This document shows, one piece after another, positions 16,041-24,118 of a stretch of 64,000 nt of DNA (positions are counted from its first letter, which is position 1; each line of letters opens with the position of its first letter). The DNA lies in NCBI GenBank assembly GCA_964427185.1, contig CAYRSN010000001.1, positions 67,208 through 131,207 of the forward strand. The letters run 5' to 3'. Position numbers and translations under genes: made by a program. The DNA is from Sulfurivirga sp964427185 (GTDB lineage: Bacteria; Pseudomonadota; Gammaproteobacteria; Thiomicrospirales; Thiomicrospiraceae). The notes beneath the pieces were generated by a model, which worked only from the letters and a program-made list of their open reading frames with translations, was not told the DNA's origin and did no database searches.

Positions 16041-18524
16041 TCAGTTTTGGTGCTCCTGCATCCACTGCTTTAGCGTTTGAGCTTCCTGTACCAGTGAGGG
16101 TTCATCAGATTTGTCAATTACTTCATTGAGACATTGTTCGGCTGCCTGCCAGTCTTTGCCAGCTAAAGCGACTTTAGCAGCTTTTAGCCAGATACTGTAA
16201 TCGTCCAGATGTTGATTTAAATAATGATCATAAAGCTGAATAGCACCGCCAATATCGCCTCTGGCAGATAGAAGATCAGCATACATGACCAGATAGCGGT
16301 CATTGTATTGTGCCAGCATCCCCAAGGCTTCCATGGCCATATCCAGGTTGTGCGTTTGTAAGCCTATTTGTACGATACGATTAAGGCCTGCCAGAGTGAT
16401 TTGATGATCCTTAATGCTGAGATAGTGTGTCAGTGCTTTTTCAGCCGGAGCCTGATCCAGCTCAGCGAGATACCCCTGTGCCAGTGCACGTAAGGAGGCA
16501 CCTCGCGTATCGGCTGCTGCTGAAAGCGCATCTATGATGCTTTGCAGTGTTGCTTTGTTTTTAGTTTCAAAGGCGTTTTGTACCGCTTCAAACTGTGTGG
16601 TGAGCTGCTCAGCTTCTTTTTTGAGTTTTTGTGCCAGTTTGGTTTCCTGTTCGTTGTTCAGCTTATGCTCAAAGGCCTGTTGTAAGGTTTCTGCAAGGGC
16701 GCGTTCATCTTCGCTTAATTCTGACAAAGTGCACTGATGCCAGCTCAGCCAAACATGCAACCTGCCTTCCATCTGTTCTTTCAGCCAGTAGCTGGCAACT
16801 GTTTTAAAGTGTTTTCGATCCAGTTCTTTTAAGCAGATTTCGATACGCTCCAGGCTGGCTTCAAGTATTTCCAGCAGGTCTTCAGCCGTTTTTTTCAGTG
16901 CGGAAAAGTAGTTGATCAGATTGGTGCGGATAGCCTGTTCATCTTCAGGGTTGTCTTCATGCTCAGGCGAGAGAAACTTGGCGTAGTTACCCACGGCATA
17001 GCTGTATAGAAAAATCTGCGCCCAGTTATATTTTTCACTTTTAAGTTTATGTTGGATTTTGGTGATTTTTTGGGTCTGTTTGTCCAGTAAGTCATAGTTT
17101 TTAAATAAGTTTTCTGCAGTATGTTTGGCCTTTTCAGCCAGTGAGGCGATTTCACGAAAGCAGCGCCTTTTTTCTTGCAGCTCTGTGCGCTGTTCGGCCA
17201 GAAATGTCTTTCTTTGTGCAAGCTGGAGGTGTGTTTTTTCTTTGAAGGATTTTTGCAGTGCGGCTTTATCCGTTTGTTTAAGAAGAGACACTTCACTAAA
17301 GTGGATCAGAGGGATCTGCGCTATCTTGGCGGACTCTTTACCCAGCTGATAGATGCGCGTCTGAGAATGGGTGTGGACGGTTTGTGCATATTGTTCCAGC
17401 GCTTGAATGCCTTCATAAAAAATAGAGTTGGTAATAGCCAGACGGCCACTGTAGGTTTCTACCTGAAGATCGCTTGAGTGTCCAAGCTTGCCTTGTTTGG
17501 CTTCTAAGCTACCGGATTCATGGGTTTCTCCGCTTGCACCATAGCACATATCTACTCCGAGTAAATAGATCTGTTTGGCACCCAGCGTGACCAGAATGGC
17601 AAGCAAGGTATTTGTTACCGTAGGGCCTGCAGTAAGGATGTTAGGAGGATTCTGTGCTGTATTCCATGGATAGCGTTGATCTGTAAAAACCTTCGCTCCC
17701 GGAAACTCTCCTAAAAGTGCACTGTGTGTGTAAGGTGTATGAAAAAGCAGGCTCTCTTTTTCCAGTAGTAACCACTTGCTGTTGTCATAGCTGACATCAT
17801 TTGGGTCAACAGAGGCATAAAAATCTACTTTTATCCCCTCATGCTGTAATCGTTTGGCGATGCGCCCTACTGCTGCGATAAATATTTCATTCTGATGCTG
17901 TTTCACCCAGGAGATTCCCTCATCCAAGGTCGGCCCGCCGCCCAAGAGCAACACGGGTTTGTCGGCCAGCAAGTTTTGAAGTGATCCGGCAGGTATTTCA
18001 TTGAAAGCTGCATTGAGCAGTTGTTTGTTGATAAAGTTTCGATTCCCTAAAAGAGAAGACTGGCGGTAGCGAAAAAGTTTATATTGTGTGACGATCTCAT
18101 CCCATGCCTGAGCATATTGCGGGTCGATTTGATCCAGCACCGCCAGCGAGCGGTTAATAGAGAACCTGTTGTGGGTGATATAGGTTGGAAAATCATCATC
18201 TAATTTATCAAAAGAAAAGTCCTCCAGTGTATAAAACCGCACACACTGTGTTTCAGTCAAAATCTGCTCTGACTGAAGTTGACTGAGAATGGACTCAGGC
18301 TCAATAAATACAAACATGCGATGCTGGTTGCAGTAATGCCGGGCAACAAATTTGGCCAACAGGCCGCTGTCACTGCCAACGATAACATATAGATGATTAG
18401 GTTTTTCGAACAGGCTGCCAATTAACTGCTTGAAAAGCACGCTGCTTGTCTGATTACAAAAGGCATTGCCGTTTACTTGGGTAAGCCATCGCTCCCCATG
18501 GGAATTTGTTTGCCATTGTGTCAT
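16041..18524 (-). CDS. Motility accessory factor (Maf), flagellin nonulosonic-acid transferase
   Basis: 827 residues from the ATG at 18524, which has TAGGAG just upstream; the frame stays open to 18692 but that would run into the flagellin gene. The centre is the DUF115/MptE-like domain: PVLLLGGGPTLDEGISWVKQ, IAAVGRIAKRLQHEGIKVDF, YASVDPNDVSYDNSK, AGPTVTNTLLAILVTLGAKQ, GVDMCYGASGETH. A long charged coiled-coil region follows, then TPR-like repeats at the C-terminus (ALGMLAQYNDRYLVMYADLL onward). Maf proteins transfer pseudaminic or legionaminic acid to flagellin Ser/Thr. The gene is divergent from flagellin 1 and convergent with the sugar operon. Confidence 0.87.
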   Translation of the reverse strand: MTQWQTNSHGERWLTQVNGNAFCNQTSSVLFKQLIGSLFEKPNHLYVIVGSDSGLLAKFVARHYCNQHRMFVFIEPESILSQLQSEQILTETQCVRFYTLEDFSFDKLDDDFPTYITHNRFSINRSLAVLDQIDPQYAQAWDEIVTQYKLFRYRQSSLLGNRNFINKQLLNAAFNEIPAGSLQNLLADKPVLLLGGGPTLDEGISWVKQHQNEIFIAAVGRIAKRLQHEGIKVDFYASVDPNDVSYDNSKWLLLEKESLLFHTPYTHSALLGEFPGAKVFTDQRYPWNTAQNPPNILTAGPTVTNTLLAILVTLGAKQIYLLGVDMCYGASGETHESGSLEAKQGKLGHSSDLQVETYSGRLAITNSIFYEGIQALEQYAQTVHTHSQTRIYQLGKESAKIAQIPLIHFSEVSLLKQTDKAALQKSFKEKTHLQLAQRKTFLAEQRTELQEKRRCFREIASLAEKAKHTAENLFKNYDLLDKQTQKITKIQHKLKSEKYNWAQIFLYSYAVGNYAKFLSPEHEDNPEDEQAIRTNLINYFSALKKTAEDLLEILEASLERIEICLKELDRKHFKTVASYWLKEQMEGRLHVWLSWHQCTLSELSEDERALAETLQQAFEHKLNNEQETKLAQKLKKEAEQLTTQFEAVQNAFETKNKATLQSIIDALSAAADTRGASLRALAQGYLAELDQAPAEKALTHYLSIKDHQITLAGLNRIVQIGLQTHNLDMAMEALGMLAQYNDRYLVMYADLLSARGDIGGAIQLYDHYLNQHLDDYSIWLKAAKVALAGKDWQAAEQCLNEVIDKSDEPSLVQEAQTLKQWMQEHQN

Positions 18525-18583
18525 GTTTCTGACTCCTAAGTGCTGATGTGCAAAGCATAGCACCTGTTGTGCCATAAAAAAAT

Positions 18584-18609
18584 TAAAGTCTTGCATGTTT
18601 GGCCGATAT
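18584..18609 (+). promoter_or_regulatory. Sigma-28 (FliA) promoter of flagellin 1
   Basis: TAAAGTCT, ten bases, then GCCGATAT. It matches the FliA consensus (TAAAGTTT-N11-GCCGATAA) with one base less spacing. The 5' leader is about 60 bases. Confidence 0.75.
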
Positions 18610-18675
18610 AACCAGTGAGTAAGGAGGGCTTTACCTTCCAACACATATAAAAAATGTTCAAAAAGGAGATCGATC

Positions 18676-19500
18676 ATGGCACTAGTGATCAATACTAATA
18701 TGGGGTCTGAAAATGCAGTACGCTTGCTGGATCAGGTTTCCCGTTCTCAGAAAACCTCCATGGAACGCCTGACTTCCGGGTTGCGTATCAATAAAACCGC
18801 TGATGATGCAGCCGGTAAGGCCGTAGTCACTAAAATGGACAGCCAGGTGCGTGGTACGGATATGTCTATCCGTAACGCCAATGATGGTATTTCTTTGATT
18901 CAGACCGTAGATGGTGCGGTGGAAGAAGCTGTAAATATAATGCAGCGTGTTCGTGAGCTGGCTATTCAGATGACGAACGATACCTATACCTCTGCGCAAC
19001 GTTATGAAACACAGATGGAAGTGTCTCAGCTGAAAACAGAAATTGACCGGATTGCGAAAACATTGAAGTTTAATGGTACAGCACTTTTGAATGGTTCCAA
19101 TGCTAAAATCTCACTGCATGTAGGCTGGGAGACTGCGGCAGTCAATCAGATTTCCATCTCCATGTATAACCTGTCTGCAGGTGTCAATAGTTATGGCACA
19201 GCTGATGTAACGACTCAGTCTAGGGCGTTGTCTGCAGTGGCTAAGATGGATATTGACATTTCTAATCTGACAAAAATCCGTGCAAAATGGGGTGCTGCGC
19301 AAAACCGTCTGGAAAGCACCATTTCCAACCTGCAGAATGTGAACGAGAACATTAAAGGTGCCCGTAGCCAGATTCAAGATGCCGACTTTGCTCGCGAATC
19401 GGCTAACTTGGCGCGGACTCAGGTGCTGCAGCAGGCTGGTATGGCTATGTTGTCTCAGGCTAACCAGAATTCTCAGCAGGTTTTGAGTCTGTTAAGATAA
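18676..19500 (+). CDS. fliC: Flagellin 1
   Basis: 274 residues, a short flagellin. The N-terminal D0/D1 region is MALVINTN, ERLTSGLRINKTADDAAGKA and QRVRELAIQMTNDTYTSAQR. The C-terminal part is ISNLQNVNENIKGARSQIQD, FARESANLARTQVLQQAGMA, MLSQANQNSQQVLSLLR. The central domain is small (about 70 residues), so little of the outer D2/D3 part exists. The Ser/Thr residues there are candidate glycosylation sites for Maf. The site AAAAAGGAGATCG precedes the ATG. The ends are nearly identical to flagellin 2; flaG follows. Confidence 0.97.
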   Translation: MALVINTNMGSENAVRLLDQVSRSQKTSMERLTSGLRINKTADDAAGKAVVTKMDSQVRGTDMSIRNANDGISLIQTVDGAVEEAVNIMQRVRELAIQMTNDTYTSAQRYETQMEVSQLKTEIDRIAKTLKFNGTALLNGSNAKISLHVGWETAAVNQISISMYNLSAGVNSYGTADVTTQSRALSAVAKMDIDISNLTKIRAKWGAAQNRLESTISNLQNVNENIKGARSQIQDADFARESANLARTQVLQQAGMAMLSQANQNSQQVLSLLR

Positions 19501-19540
19501 TTACTAATACATCATAGAGTGTTAAAGGGAGTGATCAGAA

Positions 19541-19975
19541 ATGAGCATGGAGATTAAAAACCCCCAGCTTGTTTCTGAGCTCCCGTTGTCCGTTTCTGCA
19601 CAACGGGATTCTCAGAAACCGCCGGATACGCGTCGCAACCAAGATAAGGCGGCACAAGATGAAGTTTCGCAGAGGGCGGCTCAGCAGGCTCAGGTTGAGC
19701 AATTAAACGCTCAGACACAGGCGCTGAACACGCAACTTCAGGCAAGCTCGCTGAAGTTTGAAGTTTCCACGGAGCTAAATACTACTGTTATTAAAGTGGT
19801 TGATACTGCGGAAAATAAAGTGATACGCCAAATACCCAGTGAGGAGGCACTGGCCAGGCTGAAAGAAATCCAGTCTTATTTAGAAAAAAATGTATATACG
19901 GATCCGCAGGCAGTCGGAGCGGATGGTCGACTTAAAGAGGCAATCTCCGGTATTCTCATCAATCAGCGTTTATAG
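19541..19975 (+). CDS. flaG: FlaG family protein
   Basis: 144 residues. The N-terminal half is Gln/Arg-rich and low in complexity. The C-terminal half is the FlaG domain: LKFEVSTELNTTVIKVVDTA, ENKVIRQIPSEEALARLKEI. FlaG influences filament length in polarly flagellated species, mechanism not settled. It lies 40 bases after flagellin 1, with no terminator between, and directly before a strong terminator, so it is probably transcribed with flagellin 1. Confidence 0.92.
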   Translation: MSMEIKNPQLVSELPLSVSAQRDSQKPPDTRRNQDKAAQDEVSQRAAQQAQVEQLNAQTQALNTQLQASSLKFEVSTELNTTVIKVVDTAENKVIRQIPSEEALARLKEIQSYLEKNVYTDPQAVGADGRLKEAISGILINQRL

Positions 19976-20001
19976 AGACCCGTTACAAACGGGTCTTTTT
20001 T
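19976..20001 (+). terminator. Intrinsic terminator after flaG
   Basis: AGACCCGTT pairs perfectly with AACGGGTCT across ACA, followed by T. It begins one base after the flaG stop. Confidence 0.92.
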
Positions 20002-20040
20002 ATTCTCATCTTTTTTCTCATTAAGAGCTCAAAAAAATTC

Positions 20041-20067
20041 TAAAGTTTTCTCCCAGTAAGACGATAA
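20041..20067 (+). promoter_or_regulatory. Sigma-28 (FliA) promoter of flagellin 2
   Basis: TAAAGTTT, eleven bases, GACGATAA: consensus -35, consensus spacing and 7 of 8 in the -10 box. It is a better match than that of flagellin 1. The leader is about 75 bases. Confidence 0.85.
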
Positions 20068-20149
20068 AGCTAATGAAGGCGAGATAAAAAGACCTTCAAA
20101 ATAAAACTAAATATAAATAGATTAAGTTACACACAAGGGAGAAATTATC

Positions 20150-20980
20150 ATGGCACTGGTAATTAATACTAATATGGCATCTGAAAATGCCGTTCGTCTT
20201 TTGGATCAAGTTTCTCGTTCTCAGAAAGTTTCTATGGAGCGTTTGACATCAGGGCTCCGTATCAATAAAACCGCGGATGATGCAGCAGGTAAAGCAGTCG
20301 TCACTAAAATGGATAGCCAGATTCGCGGCACGGACATGGCCATTCGTAATGTCAACGATGGCATTGGTGTGGTGCAGACACTGGATGGTGCGGTGGAAGA
20401 AGTGGTGAATATGATGCAGCGCATCCGAGAGCTTTCTGTGCAGATGACAAATGATACTTATACTTCTGCACAGCGTTATGAAACGCAGATGGAAGTATCT
20501 CAGTTGAAAATAGAAATCAGCCGTGTGGGGCAAACGCTTAAATTCAATGGCATTCCCTTATTAAACGGCATTAATGCGGGGCTGAGTATTCATGCAGGTT
20601 GGGAAACTGCAAAGGAAAATGAAATTTCAATTCCGCTATTTAGTTTGGCAGATAACAATGCTGATTTACATTATGACTCGGCCAATGTGACACAGCAATC
20701 TGCGGCACTGGCAACAATTTCCCTGATGGATCAGGATATTTCTTATATCAATGTGATTCGTTCCAAATGGGGAGCCATTCAGAATCGTTTTGAAAGCACA
20801 TTGAGTAACCTGCAAAATGTTAATGAAAATATCAAAGCAGCCCGTAGTCGTATTCAGGATGCTGATTTTGCCAGAGAGTCTGCGAACCTGGCTCGAACAC
20901 AAGTGTTGCAGCAGGCAGGTATGGCGATGCTGTCGCAGGCGAACCAAAACTCTCAGCAGGTCATGCAGTTGTTACAGTAA
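20150..20980 (+). CDS. fliC: Flagellin 2
   Basis: 276 residues, nearly identical to flagellin 1 over the first ~110 and last ~60 residues, with a diverged centre (for example NADLHYDSANVTQQSAALAT). N-terminus MALVINTNMASENAVRLLDQ; C-terminus MLSQANQNSQQVMQLLQ. The site CAAGGGAGAAATTATC precedes the ATG. It has its own FliA promoter and terminator, so it forms a single-gene unit. It is a tandem duplicate of flagellin 1, separated by flaG. Confidence 0.97.
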   Translation: MALVINTNMASENAVRLLDQVSRSQKVSMERLTSGLRINKTADDAAGKAVVTKMDSQIRGTDMAIRNVNDGIGVVQTLDGAVEEVVNMMQRIRELSVQMTNDTYTSAQRYETQMEVSQLKIEISRVGQTLKFNGIPLLNGINAGLSIHAGWETAKENEISIPLFSLADNNADLHYDSANVTQQSAALATISLMDQDISYINVIRSKWGAIQNRFESTLSNLQNVNENIKAARSRIQDADFARESANLARTQVLQQAGMAMLSQANQNSQQVMQLLQ

Positions 20981-21068
20981 TTAGGAATTAGCATTATAAA
21001 AAGCACTCAGATTTAAAATAAGGGTATTGAGCAGGGGGGCTATGGCTCAAAAAGTTCCCTTGTGTGTT

Positions 21069-21099
21069 AGCGGCTTTCCGTAAGGAAGCCGCTTTTTTT
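21069..21099 (+). terminator. Intrinsic terminator after flagellin 2
   Basis: AGCGGCTTTCC pairs with GGAAGCCGCT (one bulged T) across GTAA, followed by a run of T. It lies ~90 bases after the flagellin 2 stop. Confidence 0.88.
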
Positions 21100-21142
21100 G
21101 TGGCATGAACTTTGCTTTTACTGTGGGGTGTTTTGTATGGTT

Positions 21143-21169
21143 TAAAGATTATGGAAAAGGGGTCGTTAA
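21143..21169 (+). promoter_or_regulatory. Probable sigma-28 promoter of fliD
   Basis: TAAAGATT, eleven bases, GTCGTTAA: right spacing with a weaker -10 box (6 of 8). It is placed 51 bases before fliD and after the flagellin 2 terminator, so fliD needs its own promoter. Confidence 0.55.
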
Positions 21170-21219
21170 CAAAAACACATAAAGAGATAAAATAGCCGAC
21201 CAGAACAGGAGAACAAATT

Positions 21220-23250
21220 ATGGCGTTGAGTACGATCAATAACAGTGATATTGGCCTGTCTTTGCTAAATAGCATGGGTGCAGGGCAGTTTGATGTGGCC
21301 AATATGGCAAGAGTGCTGGCAGAGGCAGATGTCAGCGCACAGCGGATTGCCTTGGAGCAGCGGCAACAGACACTGGATTTCAAACTCAGCGGATTTAACC
21401 TTTTGAATCAGGCGTTGCAAGGGTTCAATAGCCAGGTCAGTAGTTTACTGAGTATGGACACCTTTCGTCAGAAGACGGTCAGCAGCTCTGATGAAAATGT
21501 GTTGCAAGCCAGTATTAGCGGGCAGGCTGTCGATGCGACTTATCAGGTGGAAGTGCAGCAGCTTGCCAAGGCGCATACGCTGGCGACAGCGAATACATTC
21601 GCCTCTTTAAATGATGTCGTCGGTGAGGGAGGTTTGACAATTTCAGTAGGCGGTCGCCAGCAGACCATTACTATTGATGCGACTAATAACACACTGGAGG
21701 GTGTGCGTGCTGCAATTAACAGTGCAAATATTGGCGTAAATGCAACAATCGTGAATACGGGCAGCGGTTACAAGCTGATGTTGAACGCTGAAAATACAGG
21801 GGCGGCCAATGCGATTTCGATTTCAGTGGCCGATAGTGATGGTAATAACACGGATAATGCCGGCCTTTCTCAGCTGATCAATGCCAATATGACCGAAACG
21901 ACAGCAGCACAGGATGCACAGGTGGTCGTTAATGGTTTGACAATTACACGCAGCACGAATGTGATGGATGATGTGATTGAAGGGGTGACGCTTCAGTTGC
22001 AGTCTGCTGTGCCAGGACAGGTGAACACTCTTTCTGTGCAAAGTGATACTTCAGCAGCTACGCAAGCTGTGCAGGATTTTGTAGATCTTTATAACAGTCT
22101 TCAAGATGTATTTGATATTTTGGGCTCTTATAGTAATACGCCTACGGCGGAGGATCCTACATCGGGTGCTTTAAAAGGGGATTCAACCCTGCGCATGTTA
22201 AAAGCGCAAGTGCGGGAAATGATTGTGCAGCCGTTGGATGGTGCAGGCTCACTGAAATCATTGGCGGATATTGGTATTTTGACTCAACGAGATGGCACCT
22301 TGGAGTTTGACAGCACAAAGCTGCAAGCTGCTCTGGCTGCGGATCCAGAAGCGGTTGGTAAGCTGTTTTCTGCTTCGATGGAGGCGACTGATCCTTTAGT
22401 GTCTTATGTTGGCTCTAATGAAAAAACCCCTGAAGGAAGTTGGGATTTGTTTGTCAGCACTGCTGCAGAGCAGGCAACGCTTGCAGGTGCGGCTTTAGGG
22501 GGCACGGGTACGATTACACTGGATAATACAAATAACAGCCTGGAGTTATCTATTAACGGTACTGCCTCAGCTACGATTAATTTGGCAACAGGCACTTACA
22601 CAAAGGATGAGCTGGCAAGCCTGCTTCAAAACGCAATCAATAGTGACAGCAATATTGCGGCGCAGCAAGGTAAGGTAAGTGTGAAATATGATGCGGCATC
22701 CGATGGGTTTGTCATTACGACAGATAAATATGGCAGTGCAGCCAGTATTGAATTTACAGGCGGCACAGCACTTACCAGCGGTGTGCTGGGCTTTAATGTG
22801 GGAGATCAAGATACCGGCGTTGATGTGGCCGGTCAGCTGAAAGACCCGGTTACGGGGAATACCTACACATTTGTAGGGCAAGGGCAGGTGGTAACAGTCA
22901 GTGATTACACATTAGATGGTCTGCCCAAAGGGCTGGAATTCCGGGTGGAAGGCACGGCCACAGGTGATCGCGGTACACTGACCTTTAACAGAGGCTATGC
23001 AGATCGTTTAGTTACCGCTTTTAACGGCTGGATGGATAGTGAAGGTGTCGTAGGGCAGAAGCTGCAAAATCTGTATGACAAACAGGCGGAGTATGAAAAG
23101 CAACAGGAAAAAATCGACAGACGTTATGAAATGTTGGAAATGCGTTACCGTATTCAGTTCGGGCAGCTTCAGGCTGTTTTGGACGGCTTTCAACAGACGC
23201 AGAGCTATTTGTCTGCACAGCTGGCTGCATTGCAACCTACCAGTAACTAA
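21220..23250 (+). CDS. fliD: Filament cap protein FliD (HAP2), long form
   Basis: 676 residues, longer than the ~450-480 of many FliD. The N-terminal FliD domain includes ALEQRQQTLDFKLSGFNLLN and VDATYQVEVQQLAKAHTLAT. A flagellin hook-IN-like motif is seen at TIDATNNTLEGVRAAINSAN. The extra length sits between ~395 and ~560 and carries a second IN-like pattern (LATGTYTKDELASLLQNAIN). The C-terminus (LYDKQAEYEKQQEKIDRRYE, FQQTQSYLSAQLAAL) is typical. It caps the growing filament and folds flagellin. CAGGAGAAC precedes the ATG. Confidence 0.94.
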   Translation: MALSTINNSDIGLSLLNSMGAGQFDVANMARVLAEADVSAQRIALEQRQQTLDFKLSGFNLLNQALQGFNSQVSSLLSMDTFRQKTVSSSDENVLQASISGQAVDATYQVEVQQLAKAHTLATANTFASLNDVVGEGGLTISVGGRQQTITIDATNNTLEGVRAAINSANIGVNATIVNTGSGYKLMLNAENTGAANAISISVADSDGNNTDNAGLSQLINANMTETTAAQDAQVVVNGLTITRSTNVMDDVIEGVTLQLQSAVPGQVNTLSVQSDTSAATQAVQDFVDLYNSLQDVFDILGSYSNTPTAEDPTSGALKGDSTLRMLKAQVREMIVQPLDGAGSLKSLADIGILTQRDGTLEFDSTKLQAALAADPEAVGKLFSASMEATDPLVSYVGSNEKTPEGSWDLFVSTAAEQATLAGAALGGTGTITLDNTNNSLELSINGTASATINLATGTYTKDELASLLQNAINSDSNIAAQQGKVSVKYDAASDGFVITTDKYGSAASIEFTGGTALTSGVLGFNVGDQDTGVDVAGQLKDPVTGNTYTFVGQGQVVTVSDYTLDGLPKGLEFRVEGTATGDRGTLTFNRGYADRLVTAFNGWMDSEGVVGQKLQNLYDKQAEYEKQQEKIDRRYEMLEMRYRIQFGQLQAVLDGFQQTQSYLSAQLAALQPTSN

Positions 23251-23284
23251 CTTATAGCACTTCATACACACAAGGGGGAGAAAA

Positions 23285-23728
23285 ATGAACGTACTTGCCA
23301 GGCAAAAAGTTTTAAATGCTTATAAGCAAACAGGGCTGGAGAGTATAGTGCTCAGCGCGACCCCTCATAAGCGAGTTTCCCTGTTATATGAGGGTGCGAT
23401 TAAACATGTTAACCTGGCTAAGATGGCGATGAACCGTAAAGATGTTTCAGCCAAGGCGCTCCATAGTGGCAAAGCGATGGATATTATCAGTGGCTTGCGC
23501 TCTGTGTTGAACCATGAGCAGGGCGCACAATTGGCTCAGCAGTTGGATGCCTTGTACGACTTTATGTTGCGCCACCTGCTGGAAGCCAATAAGGACAACA
23601 GTGAGGAAAAATTTAATACGGTCATTGAGCTGTTGACAACGCTGAAAGAAGGGTGGGACAGCATGCCAGAAGAATATAAAAATCTGGATGATCAGGCGCT
23701 TTCCAAATTGCGTACAAAAGCATCTTAG
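23285..23728 (+). CDS. fliS: Flagellin export chaperone FliS
   Basis: 147 residues. The N-terminal pattern LNAYKQTGLESIVLSATPHK and LLYEGAIKHVNLAKMAM is diagnostic of FliS, followed by ISGLRSVLNHEQGAQLAQQL and LYDFMLRHLLEANKDN. FliS binds the flagellin C-terminus in the cytoplasm and keeps it unpolymerised until export. CAAGGGGGAG is its ribosome site. It lies between fliD and a small FliT-like gene with tight spacing. Confidence 0.96.
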   Translation: MNVLARQKVLNAYKQTGLESIVLSATPHKRVSLLYEGAIKHVNLAKMAMNRKDVSAKALHSGKAMDIISGLRSVLNHEQGAQLAQQLDALYDFMLRHLLEANKDNSEEKFNTVIELLTTLKEGWDSMPEEYKNLDDQALSKLRTKAS

Positions 23729-23733
23729 GCCTG

Positions 23734-24036
23734 ATGAATACATGTTATTTGACATGTCTGTCTTTGAGTCAGCAGCTGATTGAAGCTGCTGAAGCCAGGC
23801 AGTGGGAGCGGCTTATGCAAAAGCAGCAGCAGTGGCAACATGAGGCTTATCAGTGTATTGATATCTTGGCTGAGCAGGCACAAACTCAGCCGGAGGCGCT
23901 GCAGCATTTGAACAGGCTTTTAGAAGATATTGAAGAGAAAATGCAGTATCTGGAGCAGATTATGCGCCAGCTGCAGTCTGAGCAACAGAAAGATCTCAAC
24001 CAATTAAAACAGGCAGCATCTTATTTGAAATCATAA
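23734..24036 (+). CDS. Small FliT-like helical protein
   Basis: 100 residues, almost entirely helical and Gln/Glu-rich (LSQQLIEAAEARQWERLMQK, LNRLLEDIEEKMQYLEQIMR). There is no conserved motif strong enough to prove identity. Its size, helix content and position 5 bases after fliS fit FliT, the FliD-binding export chaperone. The next gene, fleQ, has its own promoter just after this stop. Confidence 0.65.
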   Translation: MNTCYLTCLSLSQQLIEAAEARQWERLMQKQQQWQHEAYQCIDILAEQAQTQPEALQHLNRLLEDIEEKMQYLEQIMRQLQSEQQKDLNQLKQAASYLKS

Positions 24037-24050
24037 GCCTCGCCAAATTT

Positions 24051-24079
24051 TTGACATTCTGCGGGCGATTCTCTATAAA
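24051..24079 (+). promoter_or_regulatory. Sigma-70 promoter of fleQ
   Basis: TTGACA (24051-24056), 17 bases, TATAAA (24074-24079): a near-consensus housekeeping promoter. The start site near 24086 rules out translation from the ATG at 24080 and supports the ATG at 24119. Confidence 0.85.
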
Positions 24080-24118
24080 ATGGCCACAGACACTATCAAA
24101 TGTGGCATCTACATCTAT

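Noticed and set aside
18525..18692. Longer N-terminus of the Maf protein
   Set aside because: The frame is open but would overlap the flagellin 1 promoter and start; the ATG at 18524 has a strong ribosome site.
24080..24118. fleQ start at ATG 24080
   Set aside because: This ATG follows directly after the -10 box, so it lies upstream of the expected transcript start.
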